Assembly (NCBI RefSeq): GCF_900631945.1
Contig: NZ_UZWE01000022.1
Span: forward strand, 56,716-120,715
DNA: 64,000 bases
Direction of reading: 5' to 3'
Origin: Paracoccus haematequi
GTDB lineage: Bacteria; Pseudomonadota; Alphaproteobacteria; Rhodobacterales; Rhodobacteraceae
A model generated the notes under the pieces. That model had not been told where the DNA came from. It worked only from the letters and a program-made list of their open reading frames with translations, and did not search any database. Each line of letters opens with the position of its first letter. Positions within the stretch are counted from its first letter, which is position 1. The translations under genes and the position numbers were made by a program. Below, piece by piece: positions 1 to 11,190 of the stretch.

Positions 1-3000
1 TGGACAAGGGCGTCCAGCCGATCGTCGGCTGCCAGATGACCCTGCTGGACGGCGCGACCGGGCCGGTGGTCCTGCTGGCCCAGAACGACGCGGGCTGGCT
101 GAACCTCATGGCGCTGTCATCCTGTCTCTATCTGCGCGAGAGCGGCGCGCCGCTGCATGTCACCGTGGACGAGTTGTGCGCCAATGCCGAGGGGCTGATC
201 TGCCTGACGGGCGGCGCGACCGGGCCGCTGGGCTGCCTGATCGCGCAAGGCGCGCGCGACAAGGCCGACGCGCTGGCCGACCGTCTGGCCGCCGCCTTCC
301 CGACCCGGCTCTATGTCGAATTGCAGCGCCATCCCGGCGAGAACGGCCAGTTGATGCCCGCCGAGGCCGCGTCCGAATCCGGGCTGATCGACCTGGCCTA
401 TGCGAAATCCCTGCCGCTGGTGGCCACCAACGACGTGTATTTCCCCAAGGCGGACATGTTCGAGGCCCATGACGCGCTGATCTGCATCGCGGAAAAGGCC
501 TATGTGGACCAGTCGCAGCCCCGTCGCCGCCTGACGCCGCAGCATTACTTCAAGTCGGCCGAAGAGATGGCCGTGCTGTTCGCCGACCTGCCCGAGGCTT
601 TGGACAACACCGTCGAAATCGCCCGCCGCTGCGCCTTCGCGGTCAAGAAGCACAAGCCGATCCTGCCGCGCTTCGCCGATGACGAGGTGGACGAGCTGCG
701 CCGCCAGGCGCGCGAGGGGCTGGAGGCGCGGCTGGCGGTCATCCCTCACGCCGTCCCGGTCCAGGAATACCAGGCCCGGCTGGAGTTCGAGCTGGGCATC
801 ATCGAGCAGATGGGCTTTCCCGGCTATTTCCTGATCGTCGCCGATTTCATCAAATGGGCCAAGGACCGCGACATTCCGGTGGGTCCGGGGCGGGGGTCGG
901 GCGCGGGGTCGCTGGTCGCCTATGCGCTGACCATCACCGACCTGGATCCGTTGCGCTACAACCTGCTGTTCGAACGCTTCCTGAACCCGGAACGGGTGTC
1001 GATGCCGGATTTCGACATCGACTTCTGCATGGACCGGCGCGAGGAGGTGATCCGCTATGTCCAGGACAAATACGGCAAGGACAAGGTGGGCCAGATCATC
1101 ACCTTCGGCGCGCTTCTGTCCAAGGCCGCCGTGCGCGACGTGGGCCGCGTTTTGCAGATGCCCTTCGGCCAGGTGGACCGGCTGTCCAAGATGATCCCGG
1201 TGGAAGGCGTGAAGCCCGTCAGCATCGCCAAGGCCCGCGCCGACGAACCCCGCCTGCGCGAAGCGGCCAAGGAAGAGGTCGTCAAGCGCCTGCTGGACTA
1301 TGCCGAACAGCTTGAGGGGCTGTATCGCAACGCCTCGACCCATGCGGCGGGCGTGGTGATCGGCGACCGGCCGCTGGACCGGCTGGTGCCGCTGTATCGC
1401 GACCCGGCCTCCGACATGCCCGCGACGCAGTTCAACATGAAATGGGTCGAACAGGCCGGGCTGGTCAAGTTCGACTTCCTGGGTCTCAAGACGCTGACGG
1501 TGATCCAGAACGCCGTGGACCTGATCAACGGCGGCGGGCGGCCGTTGCATGTCGCGGCGGATGGGCGGCAGCTTTACGACCCCGCGCCGGGCACGGAAAA
1601 CCAGATCAACCTGATCCCGTTGGACGACAAGGCGACCTATGATCTGTTCGCCAGCGCCAAGACGGTCGCGGTGTTCCAGGTCGAAAGCTCGGGCATGATG
1701 GACGCGCTGCGCCGGATGCGGCCGACCTGCATCGAGGATATCGTGGCGCTTGTGGCGCTGTATCGTCCCGGCCCGATGGAGAACATCCCGACCTATTGCG
1801 AGGTCAAGAACGGGCTGCGGAAGCTGGAATCCATCCATCCCAGCATCGACCATATCCTGGCCGAGACCCAAGGCATCATCGTCTATCAGGAACAGGTGAT
1901 GCAGATCGCCCAGGTCATGGCGGGCTACAGCCTGGGCGGCGCCGACCTGCTGCGCCGCGCGATGGGCAAGAAGATCGCCGCCGAGATGGCCAAGGAACGC
2001 CCGAAATTCGTGGACGGCGCGGTGGCCAACGGCGTGGACGCCAAGAAAGCGGGCGAGGTCTTTGACCTGCTGGAAAAATTCGCCAATTACGGTTTCAACA
2101 AGTCCCACGCGGCGGCCTATGCCGTGGTCAGCTATCAGACGGCCTGGCTGAAAGCGAACCATCCGGTCGAATTCATGGCGGCGGTGATGAACTGCGACAT
2201 CCACCTGACCGACAAGCTGGCGATCTATAAACGCGAATGCGACCGGATGGGGATCGCCATCGTGCCGCCCTGCGTGAACCGCTCCGCACCCACCTTCAGC
2301 GTCCGCGAGGGGCGGATCCATTACGCCCTGGGCGCGCTGAAGGGCGTGGGGGTCGAGGCGATGAAGCTGATCCAGGACGCGCGGGGCGAGACGCCCTTCC
2401 GCGACATGCACGACTTCGCCCGCCGCGTGGACATGAAGCGCGTGGGCAAGCGCCCGCTGGAAATGCTGGCCCGCGCCGGGGCCTTCGACGTGCTGGACGA
2501 CAACCGCGCCCGCGTGCTCAAGGGGCTGGACGCGCTGTGCGCCTGGTCGGCGGCGGTGCAGGACCAGGCGGCCTCCAGCCAGACCTCGCTGTTCGGCGGG
2601 GGCGAGGATCTGCCGCCGCCCCGCGCGCCCATCGCGGGGGTCTGGCTGCCCACCGAAAAGCTGGCCGAGGAACACAAGGCTGTGGGCTTCTATCTGTCGG
2701 GCCATCCGCTGGACGATTACCTGCCCGCGCTGAAGCGCAAGGACGCGAAGACGCTGGCAGAGATCTGTGCCAAGGCCGCAGACGGCCCTTGTGTCACCTA
2801 TATCGCCGGCACCGTCGCCGCCCGGATGGAACGCAAGTCGGCGAAGGGCACGGCTTACGCCTTTGTCAACCTGTCCGATCCAACGGGCATTTATGAAGTG
2901 ACGGTGTTTTCGGATCTTTTGACCGCCTCTCGTGCTTTGCTGGAACCGGGTCAGAACGTCGTTCTGCAGGTCAAGGTCGAACCTTCCGGCGATGAAGTGA

Positions 3001-3293
3001 AGATGCTGGCAAATTCGGTTGTCACGCTGCCCGATTTCGTTGCCGACGCGGGTGCGGGCTGCCTGGCCGTGGACATGCAGGGCGCGGACACCATCCCGCG
3101 CATCGCCGAGACGCTGGACCGCATCCGAACCGAGATCACGGTTCCCGCGCGCAGCCGCGGCCCGGTGCTGCTGCGCATCCGCGAAGGCGACGAGGTGATC
3201 GAGATCGAGATCGCGAACGACGCCCCCCTGACGACCCCGGCCCGTCAGGCTTTGCGCGCCGTGCCGGGCGTCCTGGATGTGGTCGAGGAATAG
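1..3293 (+). CDS. dnaE: DNA polymerase III alpha subunit (5'-truncated by window edge)
   Basis: Replicative polymerase catalytic subunit, carrying out 5'-3' DNA synthesis in the holoenzyme. The reading frame is open from nt 3 (residues DKGVQPIVGCQ, a typical PHP-domain stretch) so the gene starts left of the window; the ATG at 36 is internal. About 1,096 codons are visible, so some 70-80 N-terminal residues are missing relative to a usual length near 1,160. The palm motif PDFDIDF at nt 1005-1025 supplies two catalytic Asp. FNKSHAAAYA near nt 2092 and a C-terminal OB-fold near nt 2795-2930 (VTYIAGTVAARMERK) follow family order. Codons in roughly nt 2860-3020 are more T-ending than the rest. 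Identity is certain; only the start is unseen. Confidence 0.97.
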   Translation, partial: DKGVQPIVGCQMTLLDGATGPVVLLAQNDAGWLNLMALSSCLYLRESGAPLHVTVDELCANAEGLICLTGGATGPLGCLIAQGARDKADALADRLAAAFPTRLYVELQRHPGENGQLMPAEAASESGLIDLAYAKSLPLVATNDVYFPKADMFEAHDALICIAEKAYVDQSQPRRRLTPQHYFKSAEEMAVLFADLPEALDNTVEIARRCAFAVKKHKPILPRFADDEVDELRRQAREGLEARLAVIPHAVPVQEYQARLEFELGIIEQMGFPGYFLIVADFIKWAKDRDIPVGPGRGSGAGSLVAYALTITDLDPLRYNLLFERFLNPERVSMPDFDIDFCMDRREEVIRYVQDKYGKDKVGQIITFGALLSKAAVRDVGRVLQMPFGQVDRLSKMIPVEGVKPVSIAKARADEPRLREAAKEEVVKRLLDYAEQLEGLYRNASTHAAGVVIGDRPLDRLVPLYRDPASDMPATQFNMKWVEQAGLVKFDFLGLKTLTVIQNAVDLINGGGRPLHVAADGRQLYDPAPGTENQINLIPLDDKATYDLFASAKTVAVFQVESSGMMDALRRMRPTCIEDIVALVALYRPGPMENIPTYCEVKNGLRKLESIHPSIDHILAETQGIIVYQEQVMQIAQVMAGYSLGGADLLRRAMGKKIAAEMAKERPKFVDGAVANGVDAKKAGEVFDLLEKFANYGFNKSHAAAYAVVSYQTAWLKANHPVEFMAAVMNCDIHLTDKLAIYKRECDRMGIAIVPPCVNRSAPTFSVREGRIHYALGALKGVGVEAMKLIQDARGETPFRDMHDFARRVDMKRVGKRPLEMLARAGAFDVLDDNRARVLKGLDALCAWSAAVQDQAASSQTSLFGGGEDLPPPRAPIAGVWLPTEKLAEEHKAVGFYLSGHPLDDYLPALKRKDAKTLAEICAKAADGPCVTYIAGTVAARMERKSAKGTAYAFVNLSDPTGIYEVTVFSDLLTASRALLEPGQNVVLQVKVEPSGDEVKMLANSVVTLPDFVADAGAGCLAVDMQGADTIPRIAETLDRIRTEITVPARSRGPVLLRIREGDEVIEIEIANDAPLTTPARQALRAVPGVLDVVEE

Positions 3294-3357
3294 GCTTTGC
3301 CCCTAGGCAGATGTTCGCGTTTCGTGCTAGTCCTGGGGAAAATCGGAAGGGCAGGCT

Positions 3358-3852
3358 ATGCGCGTCCTGGGCATTGATCCCGGATTGAGGAATATGGGCT
3401 GGGGCGTGATCGCGGTGGACGGATCGCGCCTGCGCCACGTCGCCAACGGCGTGATTCAGACGGACGGGGGCGACCTGGGGACGCGGCTGTCGCGGCTGTA
3501 TCGGGGCCTTTGCGCGGTGATCGCCGCCCATGCGCCCGACGCGGCGGCGGTCGAACAGACCTTCGTGAACAAGGACGCGGTCGGGACGCTGAAACTGGGC
3601 CAGGCGCGCGGGATCGCCCTGCTGGCTCCGGCCGAGGCCGGGCTGGCCATCGGCGAATACGCCCCGAACGCGGTGAAGAAGACCGTGGTCGGCGTGGGTC
3701 ATGCGGGCAAGGAACAGGTGCAGCACATGGTCAAGGTCCAGCTTCCCGGCGTGATCTTCGACAGCGCTGACGCTGCCGACGCGCTTGCCATCGCCATCTG
3801 CCACGCCCGCCACCTGCAAACCCGCACCCTGCGCATCGCGAGGACCGCATGA
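3358..3852 (+). CDS. ruvC: Holliday junction endodeoxyribonuclease RuvC
   Basis: Resolvase that nicks four-way DNA junctions at the end of homologous recombination, working with RuvAB. The 164-residue protein is close to the E. coli length (173). All four metal-binding acidic residues are in place: Asp7 (MRVLGIDPG), Glu66 ([10 protein letters not shown]), Asp138 and Asp141 ([10 protein letters not shown]). It starts 64 bp after dnaE and its stop overlaps the ruvA start as ATGA (3849-3852), indicating translational coupling at the head of a ruvC-ruvA-htpX-ruvB operon. No clear terminator separates it from dnaE. Confidence 0.97.
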   Translation: MRVLGIDPGLRNMGWGVIAVDGSRLRHVANGVIQTDGGDLGTRLSRLYRGLCAVIAAHAPDAAAVEQTFVNKDAVGTLKLGQARGIALLAPAEAGLAIGEYAPNAVKKTVVGVGHAGKEQVQHMVKVQLPGVIFDSADAADALAIAICHARHLQTRTLRIARTA

Positions 3853-4547
3853 TCGGCCGCATCAGTGGGATCATCCTGCACCGCGCCCGCGATCACGTTC
3901 TGATCGACGTGCGCGGGGTGGGCTATATCGTCCATGTCAGCGAACGCACCGCCGCCGGTCTGCCTCCGGTCGGGCAGGCGACAGCACTTTATACCGACCT
4001 GATGGTGCGCGAGGATCTGCTGCAACTGTTCGGCTTTCCGTCCATGCTGGAAAAGGAATGGCACCGGCTGCTGACCAGCGTGCAGGGCGTGGGGGCCAAG
4101 GTCTCGCTGGCGATCCTGGGGACGCTGGGGGCCGAGGGGCTGGCGCGGTCCATCGCGCTTGGCGACTGGGCCTCGGTCCGCAAGGCGCAGGGGGTGGGGC
4201 CGAAGCTCGCGCAGCGCGTGGTTCTGGAACTGAAGGACAAGGCGCCTTCGGTCATGGCGCTTGGCGGAACGCTCAGCGTGGATATGGGCGTGCCGGTGGT
4301 GGATGCGGATGCGGTCGTTGATGCAGCCGCCGCCCCCGCCGCCAGGCCCGCCGCGCCGTCGGACGCGATGCTGGCCGCCCGCACGACCTCGGACGCGCTG
4401 TCCGCGCTGACCAATCTGGGCTATGCTTCCAGCGAGGCCGCGCAGGCCGTGGCCGAGGCGCAGGCGCGGGAACCCGGCGCCGCGACGCCCGCGTTGATCC
4501 GCGCGGCGCTGCGCCTGCTGGCGCCGAAGGAACAAGGGGGCGCTTGA
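3849..4547 (+). CDS. ruvA: Holliday junction branch migration protein RuvA
   Basis: Junction-recognition subunit that forms a tetramer on Holliday junctions and loads the RuvB motor. The 232-residue product starts with the OB-fold signature [20 protein letters not shown], followed by helix-hairpin-helix segments ([26 protein letters not shown]) and a C-terminal RuvB-interacting domain ([11 protein letters not shown]). It is longer than the E. coli protein (203) because of an Ala/Pro/Val-rich linker around residues 138-180. Overlaps ruvC by 4 bp and the next start by 1 bp (TGATG). Confidence 0.96.
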   Translation: MIGRISGIILHRARDHVLIDVRGVGYIVHVSERTAAGLPPVGQATALYTDLMVREDLLQLFGFPSMLEKEWHRLLTSVQGVGAKVSLAILGTLGAEGLARSIALGDWASVRKAQGVGPKLAQRVVLELKDKAPSVMALGGTLSVDMGVPVVDADAVVDAAAAPAARPAAPSDAMLAARTTSDALSALTNLGYASSEAAQAVAEAQAREPGAATPALIRAALRLLAPKEQGGA

Positions 4548-5442
4548 TGCACGGGAACGCAAAGGTCTTTGTCCTGATGGCTGCCATGACCGCCCTAGTC
4601 ATGGCTCTTGGCTGGATGCTGGGCGGACAGGGCGGCGCGGTGATCGCGCTGTTGCTGGCCGGGGGCATGAACGTCTTTTCCTGGTGGAACAGCGACAAGA
4701 TGGTGCTGCGCCAGCAGGGCGCGGTCGAACTGTCGCCGCAGCAGGGCGGCGATCTGTATCGCATGACTGCCGAACTGGCCCGGCGGGCCGATCTGCCGAT
4801 GCCCAAGCTGTATCTGCTGCCGACCGAACAGCCCAACGCCTTCGCGACGGGGCGCAATCCCGAAAACTCGGCCGTGGCGGTGACGCAGGGCCTGGTCCGC
4901 AGCCTGTCGCGGGATGAGATCGCGGGCGTGATCGCCCATGAACTGGCGCATATCAAGCATCGCGACACGCTGACCATGACCGTCACCGCAACAATGGCGG
5001 GTGCCGTCGCGATGATGGGCAACATGATGCTGTTCACCGGTGGGCGCGACGACCGGGGCGGCGGCCTGGGTGCGATCCTTGCGATGATCTTCGCCCCGAT
5101 GGCGGCGATGATGGTGCAGATGGCGATTTCCCGCGCCCGCGAATTCGAGGCCGACGCGACCGGCGCGCAGATCTGCGGGCAGCCGCGGGCGCTTGCCTCG
5201 GCTCTGGCGAAGATCTCGCAACTGGCGGGGCGGACGCTGAACATCCCTGCCGAACGGAACCCGGCGGCGGCGGCCATGTTCATCGTCAACCCGCTGAACG
5301 GGCTGCGGATGGACCGCCTGTTCGCCACCCACCCCGCGACCGAGGATCGGATCGCCCGGCTGATGGCGATGGAGGGCGGGCTGCCCGAACGGCCTTCCTC
5401 CATCCCGCGCAGCGGACGCGACGACGGCCCCTGGGGTCGCGG

Positions 5443-5446
<4 letters not shown>
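4547..5446 (+). CDS. htpX: M48 family membrane zinc metalloprotease HtpX
   Basis: Inner-membrane zinc protease of the M48B family, associated with quality control of misfolded membrane proteins. The 299-residue product has N-terminal membrane segments at about residues 6-24 and 28-46, the zinc motif HELAH at 131-135, further hydrophobic segments about 143-165 and 174-194, and the third zinc ligand Glu201 in [10 protein letters not shown] chose ATG 4547, which overlaps the ruvA stop as TGATG; a TTG three bases upstream is also open. Its last bases overlap ruvB as ATGA, so it is translated inside the ruv operon, an odd place for an envelope protease. Confidence 0.93.
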
Positions 5447-6474
<1,028 letters not shown>

Positions 6475-6483
6475 CAGGGGGCA

Positions 6484-6550
6484 GGGGGCTTTGCCCCCGC
6501 CGCGCGTGCCGCGCGACTCCCCCAGGATATTTGTGGTCCAATGCAGGAAT
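6484..6550 (+). repeat. 3'-end repeat element, copy A (after ruvB)
   Basis: Downstream of ruvB and in its orientation: a G5C/GC5 hairpin (6484-6489 with 6493-6498, loop TTT), a GC-rich spacer, then GGATATTTG at 6525-6533 and a tail ending GGAATGAAAA. Five other copies in the window share this order and placement. It lacks a T-tract on the + strand, so it is not a textbook terminator. Confidence 0.7.
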
Positions 6551-6551
6551 G

Positions 6552-6581
6552 AAAAACGCCCCATCCTTGCCGGATGGGGCG
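6552..6581 (-). terminator. Intrinsic terminator downstream of folD
   Basis: Perfect 10-bp stem (6557-6566 with 6572-6581, loop TTGCC) followed on the minus strand by five T (6552-6556). It lies about 124 bp past the folD stop; the stretch between contains no gene that I can see. Confidence 0.8.
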
Positions 6582-6704
6582 CCTGCTTCGGACACGGTCA
6601 TCGGCGTCCCCGCCTGCACCGTAGGCCCATGATTGCCAGGATTGCTTAAGATTCGGTTTATGTCCCGATGCGGACTGCAAGTCTCGCAGCCCCCGGTTGC
6701 GGGC

Positions 6705-7598
6705 TCAGGGCGTCAGGCCGTCGGGATCGGGCAGGCCGTTGGCGCGAGCCGTCGCGGTCAGCGTGTTGGCCAGCAGGCAGGCGATGGTCATCGGGCCGAC
6801 GCCGCCAGGAACGGGGGTGATGGCGCCCGCCACCCTGGCCGCCGCGTCGAAATCGACATCGCCGACCAGCCCGTCATCGGTGCGGTTGATGCCCACGTCG
6901 ATCACCGTCGCGCCCGGCTTGATCCAGTCGCCCCGCACGAAATGCGCGCGGCCCACTGCGGCCACGACGATGTCGGCCTGGCGGCACAGGTCGGGCAGGT
7001 TCGCGGTGCGCGAATGGGCCACCGTCACCGTGGCGCTGTCGCGCAGCAGAAGCTGGGCCATCGGCTTGCCGACGATATTGCTGCGGCCGATGACCAGGGC
7101 GTTCTTGCCCGACAGGCTGCCCAGATGGTCGCGCAGCAGCATCAGGCAGCCCAGCGGCGTGCAGGGCACCATCGCCTTCTGTCCTGTCGCCAGCCGCCCG
7201 ACATTCAGGATATGGAACCCGTCCACGTCCTTGGCCGGATCGATGGCGTTGATGACGGAGAATTCGTCCATATGGGACGGCAGCGGCAGCTGTACCAGGA
7301 TGCCGTTCACCGCCGGGTCGGCGTTCAGCCGGTCGATCAGCGCCAGCAGGTCCGCCTGGGGCGTGTCGGCGGGCAGGCGGTGTTCATAGGAGTTCATCCC
7401 CACCTCGCGCGTCATCCGGCCCTTGGACCGGACATAGACCTGGCTGGCCGGATCCTCGCCCACCAGGACGACGGCCAGGCCGGGGGTGATCCCCTGGGCG
7501 GCCATGCCTGAGGCCTGGGTGGCGATGCGGGCGCGCAGGGCGGCGGCGAAAGCCTTGCCGTCGATCAGTTTCGCGGTGATGGGCAACGATGCGGTCAC
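6705..7598 (-). CDS. folD: Bifunctional methylenetetrahydrofolate dehydrogenase/cyclohydrolase FolD
   Basis: Cytosolic one-carbon enzyme converting 5,10-methylene-THF to 10-formyl-THF with NADP reduction. The 297-residue product carries the family landmarks YVRSKGR (catalytic Lys region), [25 protein letters not shown], the Rossmann segment [16 protein letters not shown] and the C-terminal [15 protein letters not shown]. The start is the GTG at 7598 (protein begins [15 protein letters not shown]); it overlaps the chorismate mutase stop as GTGA, and a longer in-frame extension upstream is only a shadow of that gene. Followed by an intrinsic terminator at 6552-6581. Confidence 0.96.
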   Translation of the reverse strand: MTASLPITAKLIDGKAFAAALRARIATQASGMAAQGITPGLAVVLVGEDPASQVYVRSKGRMTREVGMNSYEHRLPADTPQADLLALIDRLNADPAVNGILVQLPLPSHMDEFSVINAIDPAKDVDGFHILNVGRLATGQKAMVPCTPLGCLMLLRDHLGSLSGKNALVIGRSNIVGKPMAQLLLRDSATVTVAHSRTANLPDLCRQADIVVAAVGRAHFVRGDWIKPGATVIDVGINRTDDGLVGDVDFDAAARVAGAITPVPGGVGPMTIACLLANTLTATARANGLPDPDGLTP

Positions 7599-7894
7599 GA
7601 GCGGTCTCCGTTCAGATAGCGATCTTCCTGCGCGATGGCGGCTTCGATCAGTTGCCGCCAGATATTCTGGATCAGCGCCGAATCCAGTCCGCGCGATGCG
7701 GCATGGCGGCCGACATTTGCGACCACTTCCTCGACCCGGTCGTCGATCCGGGCGGGCAGGCCGACCTGTTCCTTGATCCGGGCGGCGCGGGCGATCAGGG
7801 CATGGCGCTGCGCCAGAAGCGCGACAAGCTGTTCGTCCAGCGCGTCGATATGGGCGCGCAGCGTTGCCATGTCTGGAATGTCGTCGATCTGCAT
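7595..7894 (-). CDS. AroQ-type chorismate mutase
   Basis: A 99-residue all-helical AroQ-fold protein expected to convert chorismate to prephenate. Visible catalytic-type positions are an Arg in [22 protein letters not shown], the Lys of [10 protein letters not shown] and the acidic/basic pair in DDRVEEVV, with a Gln near the C-terminus (AIAQEDRYL). It heads a two-gene unit with folD (GTGA overlap). A second AroQ-type protein is encoded at 47832-48125. Isochorismate-pyruvate lyases share this fold and cannot be excluded from sequence alone. Confidence 0.85.
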   Translation of the reverse strand: MQIDDIPDMATLRAHIDALDEQLVALLAQRHALIARAARIKEQVGLPARIDDRVEEVVANVGRHAASRGLDSALIQNIWRQLIEAAIAQEDRYLNGDRS

Positions 7895-7968
7895 CGGCCC
7901 CTCCGTTCACCTGGAAGGGGGATGCACCGCGCGGCACCGGGGTGCAAGGGCACGGGCAGGAAGAAATG

Positions 7969-7994
7969 AAAAACCCCGGCGCGGGGCCGGGGTT
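7969..7994 (-). terminator. Intrinsic terminator downstream of ftsH
   Basis: Nine-bp stem (7972-7980 with 7986-7994, loop GCGGG), followed on the minus strand by a run of T (complement of A 7969-7973). It sits only 8 bp after the ftsH stop and closes the tol-pal-tilS-ftsH block. Confidence 0.85.
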
Positions 7995-8001
7995 CTGGGG
8001 A

Positions 8002-9891
8002 TCAGGCCGGGGCGGGATCGCCGCCGGGCGCGGCCTTGCCCGCCTGGGGGATCGCCGTGACCGAGGGGATCACGCTGCCCGGCGTGTCGTCGTCGCCGCC
8101 CAGCGGTTCGCCGCGAAGGATCTTGCCGATCTCCTCGCCGGTCAGGGTTTCGTATTCCAGAAGGCCCTGGGCCATGCGTTCGAATTCCTCGGACTTCTCC
8201 AGCAGGATGCGACGGGCTTCCTGATAGCCTTCCTCGATCAGGTCGCGGACTTCCTGCTCGATCAGTTCCTTGGTCGCAGCGGAAATCGAGAAACCGCCGG
8301 TCGAGCCGTTATAGCCCTCATGCGCTTCGGCATAGTCGATATTGCCCACCTTGTCGGACATGCCCCAGCGCATCACCATCGCGCGGGCCAGCTGGCTGGC
8401 CTGCTGGATGTCGCCTGCGGGGCCGTTCGACACGCCTTCCTCGCCATATTTGATGATCTCGGCGGCCTTGCCGGCCATGGTCATGGCCAGCTTCTGCTTG
8501 GCCTCGTCCTTGTGGAAGTTCAGCCGGTCCATTTCCGGCAGGCTGACGACCATGCCAAGCGCGCCGCCGCGCGGGATGATCGTCGCCTTGTAGACCGGAT
8601 CGCATTTCGGCAGCGACAGGCCCACCACGGCATGGCCCGCCTCGTGATAGGCGGTCTTTTCCTTCTGTTCCGGCGTCAGGACCATGCTGCGGCGTTCCAC
8701 GCCCAGCATCACCTTGTCCTTGGCATTCTCGAAATCTTCCATGCTGACGAAGCGGCGGCCGATGCGGGCGGCCATCAGGGCGGCCTCGTTCACCAGGTTC
8801 ATCAGGTCGGCGCCGGAAAAGCCCGGCGTGCCGCGGGCGATGATTCGCAGATCCACATCGGGGCCGACCGGCACCTTGCGGGCATGGACCGACAGGATCT
8901 TCTCGCGCCCCTTGATGTCGGGGTTGGGGACATGGATCTGGCGGTCGAAGCGGCCCGGACGCAGCAGGGCGGGGTCCAGCACGTCGCGGCGGTTGGTGGC
9001 GGCGACGATGATGATGCCCTCGTTGGCCTCGAACCCGTCCATTTCCACCAGAAGCTGGTTCAGGGTCTGTTCGCGTTCGTCGTTGCCGCCGCCGATGCCC
9101 ACGCCGCGTGCGCGGCCCACGGCGTCGATCTCGTCGATGAAGACGATGCAGGGGGCGGATTTCTTGGCCTGTTCGAACATGTCGCGGACCCGGCTTGCAC
9201 CGACGCCCACGAACATTTCCACGAAGTCGGAACCCGAGATGGTGAAGAAGGGCACGCCCGCCTCGCCGGCGATGGCGCGGGCCAGCAGGGTCTTACCCGT
9301 GCCCGGAGGGCCGACCAGCAGCGCGCCCTTCGGGATCTTGCCGCCCAAGCGGCTGAATTTCTGCGGGTTGCGCAGGAATTCGACGATTTCTTCCAGTTCT
9401 TCCTTGGCCTCGTCGATCCCGGCCACATCGTCGAAGGTCACGCGGCCGTGCTTTTCGGTCAGCAGCTTGGCGCGGGATTTGCCAAAGCCCATCGCGCCGC
9501 CTTTGCCGCCGCCCTGCATCCGGTTCATGAAGAAGATCCAGACGCCGATCAGCAGGATGAAGGGCAGCCAGACGCCCAGCAGCGACATGAAGCCCGACTG
9601 CTGCTGCGGCACGACCTTCACATCGACGTTCTTGGCGATCAGGCGGTCGGCGAGATTCTCGCCCTGAGGACGGACGGTGGCATACTGGTTGCCGTCGGTG
9701 CCGGTGATGGCCAGCGATTCCCCGTCGATGGTGACGGCGGCGATCTGGTCGTTGTCGACCCGCTGGATGAAGTCCGAATAGCTGATCTGCCGGCTGTTCA
9801 TGGTCGTCGCGCCGTCGCTGAACAGATTGAACAGCGCCAGGATCATCAGGAAAAGGACGACCCAGAAGGCCAGGTTGCGTGCGTTGCCCAA
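8002..9891 (-). CDS. ftsH: ATP-dependent zinc metalloprotease FtsH
   Basis: Membrane-anchored AAA+ protease degrading misfolded membrane proteins and short-lived regulators. The 629-residue protein has transmembrane helices at about 7-24 and 102-123 flanking a periplasmic domain, Walker A GPPGTGKT (194-201), Walker B IVFIDEID (249-256), the second region of homology [20 protein letters not shown] (298-317), and zinc motif HEAGH (416-420). The start codon is TTG: a GGAGG (9898-9902) lies six bases upstream and the first residues GNARNLAFW match the usual FtsH N-terminus, while no ATG is available there. Lies 56 bp after tilS. Confidence 0.97.
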   Translation of the reverse strand: MGNARNLAFWVVLFLMILALFNLFSDGATTMNSRQISYSDFIQRVDNDQIAAVTIDGESLAITGTDGNQYATVRPQGENLADRLIAKNVDVKVVPQQQSGFMSLLGVWLPFILLIGVWIFFMNRMQGGGKGGAMGFGKSRAKLLTEKHGRVTFDDVAGIDEAKEELEEIVEFLRNPQKFSRLGGKIPKGALLVGPPGTGKTLLARAIAGEAGVPFFTISGSDFVEMFVGVGASRVRDMFEQAKKSAPCIVFIDEIDAVGRARGVGIGGGNDEREQTLNQLLVEMDGFEANEGIIIVAATNRRDVLDPALLRPGRFDRQIHVPNPDIKGREKILSVHARKVPVGPDVDLRIIARGTPGFSGADLMNLVNEAALMAARIGRRFVSMEDFENAKDKVMLGVERRSMVLTPEQKEKTAYHEAGHAVVGLSLPKCDPVYKATIIPRGGALGMVVSLPEMDRLNFHKDEAKQKLAMTMAGKAAEIIKYGEEGVSNGPAGDIQQASQLARAMVMRWGMSDKVGNIDYAEAHEGYNGSTGGFSISAATKELIEQEVRDLIEEGYQEARRILLEKSEEFERMAQGLLEYETLTGEEIGKILRGEPLGGDDDTPGSVIPSVTAIPQAGKAAPGGDPAPA

Positions 9892-9897
9892 ATCGGA

Positions 9898-9902
9898 CCT
9901 CC
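9898..9902 (-). promoter_or_regulatory. Shine-Dalgarno that decides the TTG start of ftsH
   Basis: GGAGG on the minus strand, six bases before the TTG at 9891-9889. It is the best ribosome binding site in the tilS-ftsH gap and supports the non-ATG start. Confidence 0.75.
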
Positions 9903-9947
9903 GGCGGAAAGCGGTTTGGCTTGAAAATAGGGATTATCGGGGCAGGT

Positions 9948-11183
9948 TCAATGCGCCATGACAAGCCTGTGGAAATCTGACGCAATCCTGACCGGGCGCA
10001 CGTCATAGGGCGCCGCCGGGCGGATCAGCGGCGCGGCCACCAGCCGGTCGCCTTCCCAGACCGCAGGGCTGGCGGCGGCCTCGTCGCGGCCCAGGCCCGA
10101 CAGGCGCCATTTGACCCGCGCGACCTGGCCCAGGCCAAGCGCCGCGACATGCTGGCCGGGCTTCAGGCCGCTGACATGCCAGCGGTTGTCCCAGATGCCG
10201 TTCTGAACGTCGGGGGCGCGCAGGGCTGCGGCGGTTTCGCGGAACAGCCGGATCCGGTCGCCCTCGGGCTCGATCAGGGTGCCGTCCAGCGTGACCCGGT
10301 GGCCGGTGGCGATGGCGTTCAGCGCGTGGATCGCGGTGTTGCGGCGCGGCGGGTAGTCCGCCCCGGTGACCCAGCGGCAGGCGGCGACGATCAGGCGGCG
10401 CCGGATCTCGGGCGGGGCGTCGCCATAGGCGCGGCGCGGCAGGGTCAGGCTGCCGTCGCGGGCCACGGCATCGCGCGCGGCATGGGCGGCGTAATGGGAC
10501 AGCGCGTCCCGCGCTTCCTGGATGTGGTTGGCGGCGCGGGCCAGGGCGGGGACATCCAGGCCCATGGCCTGGATCGCCTTGCGGATGCGGACGCGGTCGA
10601 AATCCTCGTTCTCGTTGCTGGGATCGTCGATCCAGCCGATGCCGCGCGCCCGCAGCCAGTCGCGCAACGGCTGCCGCCCGGCCGCCAGCATCGGGCGCAG
10701 CCAGCGGATGCCGAAGCGGTCGCGCCATTCCGCCATCGAGGCCAGCCCGTCGATCCCCGACCCCCGCGCCAGCCGCATCAGCAGGGTTTCGGCCTGATCG
10801 TCGGCCGTGTGGCCAAGCGCCACGGCGGGCAGGTCGTTGCGCTGCGCCCATCCCGCCAGCAGCCGCAGCCGGGCGTCGCGGGCGTTGGCCATCAGGTTGC
10901 CGGTCTCGGTGCCGCGCTGCCAGAGCAGGGTGGCATGAGGCAGGTCAAGCGCGCGGGCGGCGCGACCGACCTGGCGGGCCTCGTCCCTGCTTTCGGGGCG
11001 CAGGCCGTGATCGACGGTGGCAACCATGATCCTGCGGCCGCGCCCCCATTCGGCGATCATATGCATCAGGGCGATCGAATCGCCGCCGCCCGACACCGCA
11101 ATGCCGATGGCGGGCAGGTCGCCCGCCAGCCGGTCCAGGGCTGCATGAACGCGAAAGGCTGGATCGGCTGGCGGCAGGGACAT
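9948..11183 (-). CDS. tilS: tRNA(Ile)-lysidine synthetase TilS
   Basis: ATP-dependent enzyme that makes lysidine at C34 of the tRNA-Ile reading AUA. The N-type PP-loop SGGGDS is at residues 31-36, followed by VDHGLRPES and the LGHTADDQAET segment of the family; total 411 residues, near the usual 430. ATG 11183 is eight bases past the cpoB stop; a longer frame reaches back into cpoB but adds residues unlike the family. The C-terminal part (from about residue 230) is Arg/Ala-rich and less conserved. Confidence 0.92.
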   Translation of the reverse strand: MSLPPADPAFRVHAALDRLAGDLPAIGIAVSGGGDSIALMHMIAEWGRGRRIMVATVDHGLRPESRDEARQVGRAARALDLPHATLLWQRGTETGNLMANARDARLRLLAGWAQRNDLPAVALGHTADDQAETLLMRLARGSGIDGLASMAEWRDRFGIRWLRPMLAAGRQPLRDWLRARGIGWIDDPSNENEDFDRVRIRKAIQAMGLDVPALARAANHIQEARDALSHYAAHAARDAVARDGSLTLPRRAYGDAPPEIRRRLIVAACRWVTGADYPPRRNTAIHALNAIATGHRVTLDGTLIEPEGDRIRLFRETAAALRAPDVQNGIWDNRWHVSGLKPGQHVAALGLGQVARVKWRLSGLGRDEAAASPAVWEGDRLVAAPLIRPAAPYDVRPVRIASDFHRLVMAH

Positions 11184-11190
11184 GGACGCG

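Noticed and set aside
117..2705. Long antisense open frame (862 codons) opposite dnaE
   Set aside because: High GC gives long frames on the other strand; residue content (His/Arg/Gly/Gln rich) and lack of a ribosome site fit a shadow of dnaE.
6582..6704. Possible small RNA or ORF between folD and its terminator
   Set aside because: No tRNA-like fold, no ribosome site and no clear promoter; treated as 3' leader of the folD terminator.
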